Shown piece by piece: positions 52,301-64,000 of a stretch of 64,000 nucleotides of DNA. Origin of the DNA: Dipetalonema caudispina (lineage: Eukaryota; Nematoda; Chromadorea; Rhabditida; Onchocercidae); assembly GCA_013365325.1 (NCBI GenBank), contig JABVXV010000003.1:248001-312000 (forward strand), written 5' to 3'. The notes under the pieces are model-generated. The model did not search any database and was not told the DNA's origin. It saw only the letters and a program-made list of their open reading frames with translations. The translations under genes and the position numbers were made by a program. Every line of letters starts with the position of its first letter. Position 1 is the first letter of the stretch.

Positions 52301-53604
52301 AGTTGCTCTGATTTTAACGGCTCTGCCTGTTTCTTTCCAGCAGGTTTTTTATGAGCATATTGTATCTGTGCTCGATTCGGAGGCACTACATGGTATGATT
52401 TTTCTCAATAATTTTCTTCTACTTGAAGATCTGAATAAAAAATATAGATTTTAGGTGATCCATCCATTTGTTTCGGCAGTTTGGAAAGTGAGTGCTTCTT
52501 GCTGACCGAAAACCAATTATTGACGAATCTTGCACTCGGGCACGCTTATCTTCAACACTGCAATACAGTCTGTATTCGTTCTTCTGATTGCTTCATATGA
52601 ATTTGAAAAAGCAGCCTTTAAATATAAGTGAAAAGTTTCCAGAAAATTTTGAAAAGGGAGAAGGCAAAAAACATCCAAGTTGAAAAATTTTTCTCTTTTG
52701 TTTATTTTCTATAATGGCCGAGCCTAGAAATTCCCTGCTATTTTTCGACTTCCATTCATAAATTAGTCAAGTTCTAATAAGTTACAGAGCTCATTGGCAG
52801 CTTTACCTGAATTTGTACGTGATCAACTTGCACCAAAATTAGTCACGGAAGCGCAACTTATTTTCGTACTTCGACTCGTCGTGCCCATTTTACAACGATT
52901 TTATGATGCCAAAGAAAGAAGCAAACAAATACAGGATGTATGTCTTATTGCCATTTCTTTATAAGTATTTAATGCTCTTTTATGCTTGTATTTTTTTGCG
53001 CATTTAATAAGAGAAGTTTTTACTTTACTGATTTTCATTTGTGATAGATTTGTATATGAAACTTCCATTTACTGAAAGAGTAAAGGACTGTTCTGTAATT
53101 GAATTGAAACTTTTAGAAGGAGCTCATAGTAATGTAATCAGCAACAAGAATAAAACATAATTAATAGATTTAAAAATATATTATGTTAGATTTGAAGTTA
53201 AATTTTCGAGTAGTAGCTCAAATTTTGTTTTAGTGACTATTCTTTCAAATCATGGTATGTAGAGTTCTGAATCTGTCATTTCGTGCGTGAACAATTTTCT
53301 CTAATCTTACAAAAAAGTTAATTAAAAAAAAAATTGATTTCAGCTTGCTGTGGATGTTTACAAGATGACGGTGAAAGTAAATGAGCGAGTAGGTGTACTA
53401 AAATACGAGGATTCAATTTGTGATTTTTTATATCATATGAAATATATGTACGTTGGTGATTTTGTCAAAAACGAAGCGGAGCAAGCAATACAACGACTGT
53501 CACCATCTATGCGAGACAAATTGAAGTATATCTCACATACGCAAATAAACGCCACTATTGATCTGCCTCATAAACTCGCTCCTGGACCATCCAGTCTTTT
53601 CTAG
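43347..53604 (+). CDS. MED23: Mediator complex subunit 23 (MED23 / SUR-2)
   Basis: Tail-module subunit of Mediator that links signal-activated factors (ELK1, E1A-type activators; LIN-1 in C. elegans vulval Ras signalling) to RNA polymerase II. Main exons, most with fitting phases: 43347-43448, 43561-43665, 43771-43904, 44187-44397, 44528-44632, 44682-45038, 45240-45464, 45861-45994, 46139-46383, 46772 to about 47031, 47145-47350, 47477-47627, 47835-47999, 48332 to about 48504, then pieces near 48607-48860, 48948-49075, 49347-49460, 49719-49860, 50182-50299, 50370-50521, 50942-51040, 51310-51420, 51650-51799, 51882-52020, 52090-52160, 52282-52390, 52456-52560, 52788-52937 and 53344-53604. Matches to the family: RPLTEMVTVIGRSWLYPVAA, RKGRDELMWVILQYV, LIDSLTFHAR, LNDMAFN, MPIYYGNIMERILP, and the C-terminal SICDFLYHMKYMYVGDFVK. 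Exact borders in 44.4-44.7 and 48.5-49.1 kb are uncertain. Confidence 0.9.
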
Positions 53605-53783
53605 GATTTGTTATTTAACGTATCTCCTAAGTGTAATTTGTTGTGTTGTCTGACATTGTTATACATTGTACAGCTATCTGACGTTGTTATACGTTGTTTT
53701 AAAATAAATTAACAAGTCTTAGCTTGCTTTTTATATTGTATAACTGTCTTGCAGTTTGCTGCATATTGCAGTATTGCATTTCA
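53605..53783 (+). promoter_or_regulatory. Short MED23-SOCS intercistronic region
   Basis: 179 bp between the MED23 stop and the next start codon. Contains AATAAA (about 53703), two 21-bp near-copies (53649-53669 and 53677-53697, differing at two positions) and AG acceptors (TTGCAG just upstream of the second ATG). The size suits a nematode operon spacer with trans-splicing of the downstream cistron. Confidence 0.45.
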
Positions 53784-55246
53784 ATGTGCGATTTCTTAAG
53801 GAATTTGACGAAAGTGTTAGCAAGGTATTTGGTACTGCAAAATTGTTTATAGCTTGGATTCGACGCATATTTCTCGTTTTATAAGTCTTTATGGCTTTTA
53901 TATTATTTTCTTATAGTTCACATTTTCAGCGCAATATTTTTTTTTTTTCTGATAAGAAAGGGATATTTTGAAGTATTTGGTCTGAATGCTGTGAAACGGG
54001 ACGTATGGATGGAGCATGGTGCTGCGAGTCATACCGTACAGTTTTCTCAAACAATGAAACTTATACGAGGGGTAGTTTTATTTTTGTTGTATAGGCTCAT
54101 AAATCTATGGAATTTTTGCGCAAATATATACAGTACTATTCGAAATAAGGCGGTGCTTAATTTTGGTTTCAGTTGTTGTTAATACCGAATTACAAATTCA
54201 TCTCCTGACGCAAAATCCCATTCGATTTTGTATCTAAATGCTGACAGTTGTAGAGCTCTTGGTACTGGGGTAATATGTCATGGAGAGATGCGGAGAAGGT
54301 GCTGATGAGCCAGCTACCAGGAACGTATCTCGTGCGAGATTCAGCTAGTGATCGCTACATTTTCACTATATCATATCGAACTAAACATTCTGTTCATCAT
54401 ACACGTCTTGCACAGCATGGCGGAAATTTTTGTCTTGGAGGTAATTTTTTTAACATAATTCATTAAAATATGTAGTATTAAAAGGGGTTATCGGATTCCT
54501 GATTATTATCATATGCTGTGGGATTATTTTGGTTAGCTGGATTCAAATGGACGATTTTGTGTGCTGGGCTGCTGTTCGTTCGTGTTCGACGTGCAGTTAT
54601 ATCATCAAATACAATCGTATTGCACCGGATTTCTGAGAACTTTGAGTATTTTTCTTCATAGCTTGCGAAAATTAAAAAATCATAGTGGTGAGCCTCATGG
54701 TGAACTTAAAATCTCTCCCAAAAAAAACCAACTCTGTAACTCCAAAAAAAATTAGAGTTAAGCAGGGAGGACCACAAGGTTGAATGAAAACACGCAATAA
54801 TATCTTTGACTTTAATTCTGTAGAGTCCTTTTTTGATGGCTGTTTTAGCGAGTATTTTCCTTTCCCCTTCTGGAAATATATCCGTGACTTCAAATATTTT
54901 TCGCAGCACCATATTTTAAAATTTAAAAGTGCATATTTCAGGGCCAAATTCATTGGTGAAAGCGAATTCGTTAGTTTCGTTCATCGAAAATTCGTTGCAG
55001 AATTGTGGCAAAAGGAGAATCTGCATGTTGATGCACCCAAAAAGTGATAGCACAGGAATTGAGATACTTGAGTTAAATCACCTGCTGCATCGACATGAAC
55101 TTCTACCATCTCTGAAATATTTGTGTAGAGTGGTCATACGTAACTGTGTTGAGAAGGAGCTACTTCCATCCTTACCTTTGCCACCAAGTATGGTTTGCTA
55201 TTTAGAGGATCCGAAATATTTCGTCCCTCCTTGCCTACATCGGTGA
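53784..55246 (+). CDS. SH2 / SOCS-box protein (SOCS6/7-like)
   Basis: Suppressor-of-cytokine-signalling type adaptor: the SH2 domain binds phosphotyrosine targets, the SOCS box recruits Elongin B/C and Cullin 5. Four exons: 53784-53824, 53957-54071, 54254-54440, 54942-55246; 648 nt, 215 aa, all phases fit. Exon 3 opens the SH2 domain with SSWYWGNMSWRDAEKVL, then GTYLVRDSASDRYIFTISYR with the phosphotyrosine-binding Arg of FLVRDS-type motifs (here YLVRDS), HHTRLAQHGGNFCLGG; exon 4 has SLVSFIENSL and the SOCS box SLKYLCRVVIRNCV followed by LPLPPSMVCYL, the usual SOCS4-7 C-terminal pattern. WYWG and HHTR favour the SOCS6/7 branch, but the long N-terminal region of vertebrate SOCS6/7 is absent: only about 50 residues precede the SH2. 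The first two exons are inferred from phase and could be wrong. Confidence 0.82.
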
Positions 55247-56320
55247 GTTTTAGAATTCTGGAGTTAAGAGGCTTTAGGTTGTAAGAGTCATTCCTTTGTG
55301 AAATCTGACTCGTTCATGATTTTTCTCTTTTTTCTCGCTGTTCCAATATCTATTTACTGCTAACATCTTATACCAAACTCTTATTGTCTGCAATGCAGAA
55401 TTTCGAAATTTCACGTTGAACTGGTCTTTTGTATTGAAGTCTATTTGTACAGTTCATGTCACACCTGCACTTTTACAATTTCATTTCTTGCTATTTTTCA
55501 AAACTGCAGGCTAATTTATATATAGAATATGCATAGCAGTTGATATATGCATTTATTAGAATTTGTACATATTATGATGAAGTGTTACCTTTAATTTTCA
55601 TTCATTTTAATATTTCGTCGCTGTGAATTAAGCTTTGATCATGAAGTGAGCCTTCTCATGTTTTATTTTGAAAGAAATTAAAGGAATCCCGATGAGGCAG
55701 TGGTAGGTGTAAATGTCTTCTTAAGTGCAAGATGCACCAGCTTTAACAAGATGAATTCAGGAACATGTCAAGTTACCGTTGAGATAGCACTAAGAGATGT
55801 GAAGAAATCTGATTGATCTTTTTTGTACTTCTTAGAGATTGAAAAAAAAATTAGTTCAAACTTTGAGTATTTCCTTCTAATACTAGCGTTATGTTTTTTG
55901 TATGCCATACAATGTGTATTTACATCGTTTAACTTTTTATGTTTGAAAATGCCGGTATATTTTATTCAGTTATGTTGGTAATTTCCTATTTTTATATAAG
56001 AACTTATTAATAAAAATAGTAGCAGTAATAATAGTTACTCACTCGCCGTTATCCTGTTGCCATTTAGAATTAGTCACTTCAATGAAACGAATATTAATAA
56101 CTCTTACCGATATATTAAATTTTGTTTTCTGTTTCATCCGTCAAGTATGAAGTTTTCTTGCGCTTCCCTGACACTACTGCTTCGTTCTAATTTAAAGCAC
56201 ATAATGGCTCTGCGATGCTTGATCACTTCAAATTTGATAACCCTTATATGCAGTTCATGATTAAATTATTTCGGGTATTTCGGCTTTTATCAGCGATTCA
56301 TTATAACGTCATATGAGGGA
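55247..56320. other. Intergenic region SOCS-like / GTPBP3
   Basis: 1.1 kb, AT-rich, SOCS-like 3' UTR and GTPBP3 upstream region. Nothing else supported. Confidence 0.5.
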
Positions 56321-59300
56321 ATGCTTGAAACATACACGGCGTTGAGGTATCTGAAGCGTTATTCCACCATATTTGCTCTGAGTTCAGGTGCTTTGCCTGC
56401 TGCTATATCAGTTATCCGAGTATCCGGTTGGTCCATTTAATCTTTTGGAATTGTTTTAGTACTTTACAATACTTTATTTATGATATTCTTGCCTAGTGAT
56501 ATACTTTTGCTTTTCTCATAACATTTCTGTAAAAATAGGAAAAGAAAGTCGACGATGCCTCGAGGAGCTTACGGGTCGGAAAAAAATTTTGCCTAGGCAG
56601 TTATTTTTTGCGAATATTCGACGAGGTGCGGAGCTTATTGATCGAGGCATGGCGGTTTTTTTACCAGGTCAAGTTTTCAAAACTATCTTACATTTTTTAT
56701 TGAGGAACAACAAATTAAAGCAAACTTTTTTGCTGCGCTGTTTGCTGCTGAGTGGATTCGTTCTGTTCAGTATGCTTATGATCGCTTTACAAAACTGAAC
56801 ATACATGAAACAGTAGACGCTATAAACATAAATAGAAACTGCACTTAAATAATTCATGATTGTACTTACAGTGAAAGGTTTTCCAAAAACTAATAATCGA
56901 AATAATGATTTTAAAAAACTCTGCTGAAATTGACGAGACTGATATCAGACATGATCAATAATTTATATTGTTTAGGTCCGAAAACATCAACTGGGGAAGA
57001 TGTGGCTGAATTTTATGTACACGGTAGTCGAGCGGTTGTTGATTGTTTGTTGGAAGCGTTAGCGCAATTCGACGACATGCAACCTGCAAAGCCTGGAGAA
57101 TTTACGAAAAGGTGAGATGAGGTGGCTTTCTTTATTTTATTGCTTGCTTCTTTAAATTTGCCAACACACCGTAAATTTTCTTTCTTAAATATAATTTGTA
57201 ATATTCCTTAATATTAAATTCAAGTTTTACAGAGCATTTTTCAATGGAAAGATGACGTTGCAGGAAGTACAATCGCTTGCTTATCTTTTGGCTGCACGAA
57301 CACAGCGTCAACGACGCCTAGCGTTGCGCGTGAACACTTTAGGCAAGTAATTTATTTATATTCAGAATCACTAATGATGATAGCTATGCAGTGGTAACAT
57401 TATCTCTTACAGATAAAGCGATGGAAGGCATAAGGAAGCAACTTATCGAAGTGCGTGCCTCCGTAGAAGCATCCATTGATTTTGCAGATGATGTTGGATT
57501 TCAGTTGGAAGACATTCGTGGTGCAGTCACTTCAATAATTAGCGAATTGAGCAGCATCCAGGAACAGATGCGTCGAGGAACTTTGATCAATGAAGGTTTA
57601 AGGATTGTTATTCTGGGACAAACAAATGTTGGAAAAAGCAGTTTATTCAATCGTATGGGTAATTTTTTACTTTAACCTTTTCAGGAATGTTCAGTGAGAA
57701 ATATATTTTTGTACATATGATTCAAATATTTATAGCAAACCGGGATATGGCTATAGTATCAGACATTGAGGGAACGACGCGTGATTCACTGGAAGCAACA
57801 GTTCAACTTTCGTCTGTCCCCGTGACCATTGTTGATACTGCAGGAATTCGTGAGATTCCTTTGGATTCTCTTGAAGCAGAAGGCATCCAGAGGACACTAA
57901 AAAGGTTGTTCACTTTTCTCTTTCAATAAATTATGACTACAGTGGGTTTATTTTCCCTTATTTTGATTTATCTAATTTTAGCTTGAATTTAAAAAAACAT
58001 TAATTTGTAAACAAAATATTACTTCCCCTATAGTGTTCAATAAAAGAATCACGAAAGATGCTTCATTCAGTTTTTCCCTCTCGTAGTTGATTCAAAACAG
58101 TAGGATAGTATGATCAATCTAATGAGATTGATATCGACAAAAAGAAACCTTCAAACTCACAACAGCAACCTTATTTCATATTATCCTGTACAGTAGGTTA
58201 CTTTTTGTGTTTTTTTTATTTTATTTATGATTTAGTACGTCAAAAGTTTTAGAATTCTGGGTCAGAAAAAAGTCATAAAATTGATATATACACTTAAGGC
58301 ATGAGTTTATATTGGTTAAAACATAATTGAGATGTGTAAATTACCCACGAAAAATAATTTGATTCTAAAATTAGGAAAAAAGTAGGTATGACGGGAAGTC
58401 ACTAAAATATCTATTTATAGAGCGGTGGAGGCCGATATTGTGATTGTAGTCATAGACAGTAGTGTGTGCAAGGATTTCGAAACAGATGTGCGCTTAGTGC
58501 TTTCTTGGTGTCGTCTCGAAGAAAATACACCTGTTTTTGTTGCTTTGAATAAATGCGATTTACATAGCACTCCGAGTACTATACTCCTTCCGTGGCCTGC
58601 TGTTAGCATATCATGTATTTCCGGTGAAGGAATCAATTCATTGGTCAGTTTGTAATTCAATCACAATGTTTTGTAATTACTTCAACTGTTTCTGCCAAAA
58701 CCTGATTGAAAGCATATCCCAACAAATTTATTGGGTCAGAAAGCACCCCTGATAATGGTATGTTCATCCATTCACTTAGGTTGTAGATACTATTCATCTT
58801 TCTATTTAATTGTATCTAGTTTTAGCTTGAAATTATTTGTGAACATATCAATAAGCTGTGTCCAATGTCCGATGATAGCGCTCTTGTCAGCAGTCAAGTT
58901 CATCAGTTACTGATAAAGGAATCCATTCTTGTTCTTAGAAAGGTATTCTAATCTTTTTGATTACGGCCCGCTGCTTTTTCTCTTTCTTTTTAAATGAGAA
59001 ACGTCATTACTAAACAGTATTCCGGCTTGTGCAGTCAGTTAAGTTTTTCATGGTCCTGATATTTCTAAAATAAAGTAATTTCTACACACTCCGTTGATAA
59101 TTTATAATTTGTTGGGATAGGAATTAATGACTATAATTTCCACTGCAATTCAGGTTTAAAACTTATGCCGGTTTTTCATTTTTAACTGTTCAAGGCGCTG
59201 AAAGCGAACGATGTTGCTATTGTAGCAGAATTGTTACGCGATGCATCGGATTACGTCAGCGAACTGTCAGGTGCAGTTGTAAATGAACAAATTCTTGACC

Positions 59301-59332
59301 AAATATTTTCCTCATTTTGTATAGGGAAATGA
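56321..59332 (+). CDS. GTPBP3: Mitochondrial tRNA modification GTPase GTPBP3 / MnmE
   Basis: With MTO1/MnmG it installs the taurinomethyl (or carboxymethylaminomethyl) group on wobble uridine of mitochondrial tRNAs. Nine exons: 56321-56426, 56539-56667, 56976-57111, 57233-57342, 57413-57658, 57736-57904, 58421-58643, 58826-58942, 59195-59332; 1374 nt, 457 aa, near family length. N-terminal formyl-THF-binding domain: [46 protein letters not shown]. GTPase inserted in the helical domain: G1 [10 protein letters not shown]2 GTTRD, G3 DTAG, G4 NKCD. The C-terminus keeps the MnmE hallmark Cys-x-Gly-Lys (FCIGK) before the stop. The first ~15 residues (YLKRYST) could be a short presequence. Intron 4 has a GC donor in perfect context (TTAG|GCAAGT). 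Start is the first in-frame ATG; an upstream exon cannot be excluded. Confidence 0.94.
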
Positions 59333-60175
59333 AATAATAAAAATCGTATGTAACCGCGGTTACGTTAAACTAACGATATCCTAATAACTGTTTTGTGTTT
59401 TGTAAATAAAATTTCTTTTTTTTTTTTATATTAAGCGATTATTACTCCTCCAACAACTTTTTAGTATAATATTTTATATCCAGTTATCTCTCCATAGCAC
59501 GCACTGTTTCTTCTTTTTTTTTTTTTTTTTTTTTTTTTGAATAAATTTATGAAATATTAGTAAAAATTTGGAAGGAATAACTTCTGTATGGCGAATACTT
59601 CAATTTTTGTAACTTAATTAGAAGTTAGAAGCTTTGATTCTTCTGTGACAGAAATATTTTATTCAAATAATGGAAATTTCAAAGCAACTCAGGAAGGTGC
59701 ATATTGCATATAGCAAGATGTATAATGAATGTGTGATACTTCAAGTGCAATTCATTCATAAAGTTTGCAATATTGATAGTCCTTCACTTATCATCTATCT
59801 TTTTGTGAACATACCTAAACTACAAGTATGGAAATATGGAAGAAATTTGTCATAGAGCTTTCGATCATGGAAGAAGAAATAAGTATGAAAGTTAAGGTAA
59901 TTACAGAGAATGAATTCATAAACGAGATCTGATGAAGATAAGCTATTTATAGTTTCTTGCATTTATTGCTCCCCGTAAACGGCTTCCTACGCGGTGTACT
60001 TTGCGTGTTGTTATCTTCATTGTTTTATTAATTTCGTTCATTTCATACAATATCTGTTCACACATGTCTTTCGAATTAGGCTGCAAACAGATTTCACTGC
60101 GTTTGAAATTAAATTTTCAGAATAAATCTCGATTTTTTTCCACAAATCTTAATTTTTCAGTACTCAAGAATTTCC
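59333..60175. other. Convergent 3' intergenic region
   Basis: 0.8 kb between the GTPBP3 stop and the stop of the coiled-coil gene on the other strand. Contains poly-T runs, the longest 25 T at 59514-59538, and an AATAAA at about 59406. No gene seen. Confidence 0.5.
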
Positions 60176-63100
60176 CTATTTAGCTTCTTGCAAAAAATGT
60201 TTACGCTAAATACAGACGTTAGGAAAAAAGAAAAATTTTTATTAAAACCTACCATTCTATTCAGTCGTTCATAAGCTCCTTGCAATAAGGTTCTTGCATT
60301 GGTAAGTACTGTTTGCAAACGCTCATTTTCTAATTGAATTGCTTCCATCTGAACAATTTCAGATTAAGTGCGTGGAAAACAATTATGAAGACAACCAGGC
60401 AACATAGAAAAAATGCAGAAAAGAGTAGGGCATAGATATGTAAATTTGTCTACTAGTATAGTGAGTGAAATGATCATGAATAATACTATGAAAAAACCTT
60501 GTCTTCTGCCCAGAAACAAAGATATTAAAAGAAATCACCAGAGCAACATTTTCTTTAGTTTCCTCAAAGCGTTGCGAATGTCTGCGCAGGCAATCAATTT
60601 GAAAGCGTAATGACCTCATATTCGATAGCACTTCCAACACTTCTGCATTATGCTGAAATGTTGTTGAATAAATTTTTAGTGAAATATAAGCTCTCTACTA
60701 AAAAAAATTTTTTTTGATCAAAAATAATACTAATATGCAGGAACAAAACTTACTGGTATATTTGAAATGACCTTAAGTTTCTGAACAATTTGATCAGCAT
60801 CATTGAATAGTGTTCGCAGGTCAACTGATACCAGCTCTAAAAAAAACCAATTCCATCGTAATCCTCTTATTAACCTGTGTGGAATTTATTTTTAAATAGC
60901 TCTTACCACTTTGTGATCCGTTTGAAGTGATGAAAGAGGAGGTACCCAATTCGTCATTGTTTGACCTTGAACTTTCAGTTCTAGTCCTGAAAAATATCAA
61001 GTACTGAAGTTTTCTTTAACAAACGACAGATAGTTTACTTGACTTATACGAATTCACCAACTTCTCTTAGTGATTTTTGTATATAATGGTCTATTTGTCG
61101 CTAAAAACAAAAATGCTGCAGATTCCAATATGAAGAAGTTTTGGCATTTCAATCATGGTGTTCTCTCTCAAAAGCTGACATACATAAGAAAATAAAGAAC
61201 TATAAAAATCAACTTACTGCTGAGAATTTTGCTGTTCTTCAGAAAGAAACAACTGTAACTTGACTCTATCCGAATCTATTTTATCTCGCAGTTCATTGAG
61301 TCCATCTGATAAGCGATTCAAAAGTCGGGAATATGTGTGGTAAAGGTCATCTAGATCGCCCGATTTATATGAAATCCTAAACATTTTTATTGTATACCAA
61401 GAATTACACTATTTATTATTGTTCAAATAAAATAATTCAACTTAGAATTACTTTTGCTAAATCCCCTATTTAATTTGAGCAAATTTGAAGGTAGTCCTTC
61501 AATAAATTTGCGATGTAACCTGCTCCCTTATCACAAATAACATTACTTCTTACCCTCTATTTGCAAAATACTCTAACTTCTGCATGAGAAACACTTTGGT
61601 GCCACAAAAAAACGCAACATAAAGAAAGATTGCAAATCCCAGCTGAAAGAAGAGAAACAACAGAAAATATTTACCCGGAAGTAACTGCAGCATCGTCATT
61701 CCATCGCGCTGCAAGTGTATACATTCGTTTCGTAAATGTAGATAGTGTTTTTGCCTGATTCGTTAATTTAACAAAATCATCCGAAGATAAAACAGTCATA
61801 GTGCCAACCGTCTGAAATAATGAAATGTTTGTATTCACACTTACGCTGATATTTTATTAAACCTACAGTAAGGTCTTGCTAAAGATCACTAAATCTCACA
61901 TCCAAGAAATTCCTGAAAACACTCGCCACAGAAAACTTCGTTCCATAATACTCACCATTGTGTACCGTTCAGAAAAGTGTTTTTCGGGAAGAGAACTGCG
62001 ATTAGGCTTCGAAATCAGTTCTTCGTATTTTGCTTCGATATTCGTCAACATATTCGCTAATCTTTCATTCTACAAGGGAAATCATAACTAATGAAAAAAC
62101 TACTAAGAAAGAGAAAACATGTGCTAGAAAATATGGTTTACATTTTCCTTGACACAACTATTCTCAGATTTCAAACGTTGCAAATCTCTTTCCATCATTT
62201 TAACAGACTCTTTCTTCACTTGCACTTCCTGCTGAAGTGACAATAACTTCTGGTTCGCTTCATTACACTCTGTCTGAAATAAAAAAGTACATAATCTCTT
62301 CAAGAATTTGATAAAGCATGATGCTACTTTCCTGAACCTTTTAAAAAAATCTCAAGTGACAATGAACAAAATTGCATCTTTTTTCACTAAGTCAATCAGA
62401 ACAAAAAAAATAAACCACGTATGACATAAGCCAAATCTATCAGCAGCTAAGGAAGGTAAGCATTAGATATAGAAAAACGCCATGATCCAATTTAAGATTT
62501 TTTGGACAGCATCACAACAACGGCACCATAAGTTATAAATGATTAAAGCAACAAAGACTATTTGATCATCATAAAATTAATGGGAAATATACCGCCTTAC
62601 TTCAAGATAAGCGTTCTGATCAGACAATCCACGACATTTTATATTGATAGCATCGCGACTTCTTTCACACAGATCCAAATCCTGTTGAAGCTTAACCATT
62701 TCACTTCTTAAATCAGCAATATAATGGCTGACTTTAGTTAATTCCTCAAGATCTGCTCCGATTTGCGACAGCTGCAAAGTAAAACACTATTAGAGATTTA
62801 GTCTCTTATGATCGAAGTACAAAGATATAGTATCCCTAATACTACTTGTTTTTAATAGCGATTCTCAATTAAATTACCTGAGCTAATGCCGCTATTTCCG
62901 TATTTGCCGCTTCTACAATCGGTTTGTCAACTTGCTGCTCCTCAACAATGCCTAAACTTCCTTTTATAATACCAATAAATTCGCACATTTTGCTGTCCAA
63001 TCCAATAATCTCCTGCAATAAAAAAATGTTTCTCCTCCAAAAACGACATATTCGATAGCGACTAATACAAAACTGGAAAACTTACATTTCTGTAATGAGT

Positions 63101-64000
63101 CAATTCATTGTTACGCGATAATAGTTGGTCGTTATAATTTTGAACATCAGACAGAAGTTTCTGAAAACGGAAGCTGATGAGGAATAACACGTAAACTTAA
63201 TTTTATAGTATTTCCGAATACTCAAATATCCCTCCCTTTCTTTCTAAAGTGTATCTCACATACAAATTCCTGAGTTCAATTTTTTTCAAGTTCTCGACAT
63301 GGAAAGCTATTTTAGTTGTGAAATCAATAGTTACATGATATAAAATCGACACATTTCACGACATAATAAAATAGAATTCAATTCAAGCACATGCAAATGA
63401 CAATAATACTTCTATGATTGCAAAAAATATTTGCTAAGTCAGCAATCGTGAGTGAATCACGGAAAAGACGAGAAACGACGCTGTTTGTTTAGCAGTGAAT
63501 AGAAAGGAGTATGTATTAGGAATTAAGAGTATATAATTTGAAATTAAGTAACTAAGCAAATTACCTTGATCGATTCATCCCTTATTTTCAGAGTTTGAGT
63601 AAGTTCCGCAACTTCAATTTCTAATTCATGGCATTTCCCTGTCATTTCATCTCTTAGCTGTTTCATTTCAACTTCCCTCTCTGAAGCAAGAGCTTCTTTA
63701 GTTTTAACTTTTTGTTGAAGTTCTTGTAGTTTTCCATGCAGCTCATCGTATTGCTGGTTCTTGTGCTGAAGCTGCGTTTCTATATCTTTCATCGATGAAA
63801 TCATTTTATTTTCTTTTTCTGCCATGTTTTTTTTCAATTCATCCAGCTCATCGATCAGTTTCTGCTTTGATTCTTCCAGGTCAGTAACATGTGCTTGCAG
63901 TTTCTCATTGAGTTCTGTGGCTTCACTTGCTTTCATCTTCTCGTTTGCTAAGTCCGCGTTTAATTGTCTATAGGCTTTATGAGCTCGTGAAAGAGCCGAT
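60176..64000 (-). CDS. Long coiled-coil protein, C-terminal part (5' end off window)
   Basis: Family not recognised. Exons from the right edge, phases consistent: 63565-64000, 63086-63160, 62878-63012, 62601-62771, 62142-62273, 61956-62069, 61675-61811, 61218-61376, 60907-60986, 60754-60836, 60539-60652, 60253-60348, 60176-60205; over 580 codons visible. The right part is almost pure heptad coiled coil (ATELNEKLQAHVTDLEESKQ; QLQHKNQQYDELHGKLQELQ), loosening toward the C-terminus with a Ser/Asn-rich spacer (TESSRSNNDELGTSS) and ending LLQGAYERLNRM plus RKHFLQEAK. No GRIP, FYVE, CAP-Gly or motor domain is visible in this part. Candidates such as dynactin p150, CLIP or golgin types cannot be told apart here. 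A 51-nt exon-like segment at 61050-61100 does not fit the phase and is left out. Confidence 0.75.

Noticed and set aside
60176..64000. Dynactin p150, CLIP-170 or golgin
   Set aside because: Only generic coiled coil is visible; no diagnostic C-terminal domain, so no name was given.
1..64000. CRISPR arrays, bacterial operons, Wolbachia-derived insert, intact transposon
   Set aside because: No regular spaced repeats, no long intronless prokaryote-like genes, and no transposase or reverse transcriptase frame was seen.

Overview
The window looks like nuclear DNA of a nematode, most likely a spirurid (clade III, filaria-like) worm. The DNA is AT-rich, genes are cut into many short exons by AT-rich introns with TTTCAG-type acceptors, several start codons sit just behind a TTNCAG site that could serve spliced-leader trans-splicing, and one gene encodes RPLQF-amide (NLP-12) neuropeptides, a nematode CCK-like family. 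Species cannot be named from sequence alone. All gene models were built by hand from reading frame, splice sites, exon phase and remembered family motifs; no search was run.

Layout. Left edge: the first exons of casein kinase 2 alpha (minus, runs off the window) diverge from a complete mitochondrial cysteine desulfurase NFS1 gene (plus). Next on minus: a 17-exon WD40-tubby gene of the TULP4/tub-2 type (5.9-12.7 kb), a quiet stretch with tRNA-like relics, a short unidentified coding region (15.5-16.4 kb), a SCAMP membrane-traffic gene (17.0-21.4 kb), and a two-exon nlp-12-like neuropeptide gene (22.9-25.3 kb). A 7 kb gene-poor stretch follows and carries a 70-bp near-palindrome. Then comes a SESTD1-like CRAL-TRIO/spectrin gene (minus, 32.5-37.6 kb) and another 3.8 kb gene-poor stretch.

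The right half is mostly plus strand: a divergent intron-containing histone H2A variant (41.5-42.4 kb), Mediator subunit MED23/SUR-2 (43.3-53.6 kb), a compact SH2/SOCS-box protein whose start lies only 179 bp after the MED23 stop (a possible operon), and the mitochondrial tRNA-modifying GTPase GTPBP3/MnmE (56.3-59.3 kb). The right edge holds the 3' part of a long coiled-coil gene on minus (60.2-64.0 kb, 5' end off the window).

Functional links are loose, as expected in a eukaryote: NFS1 and GTPBP3 both serve mitochondrial tRNA modification (NFS1 supplies sulfur, GTPBP3 acts with MTO1 on the wobble uridine), SCAMP belongs to secretory traffic, and MED23 and the SOCS protein belong to signalling and transcription. 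The main points of interest are the neuropeptide gene, which has no long ORF and is split by a 2.2 kb intron inside a peptide, the H2A variant, three GC-AG introns, the palindrome, and the tight MED23-SOCS pair.
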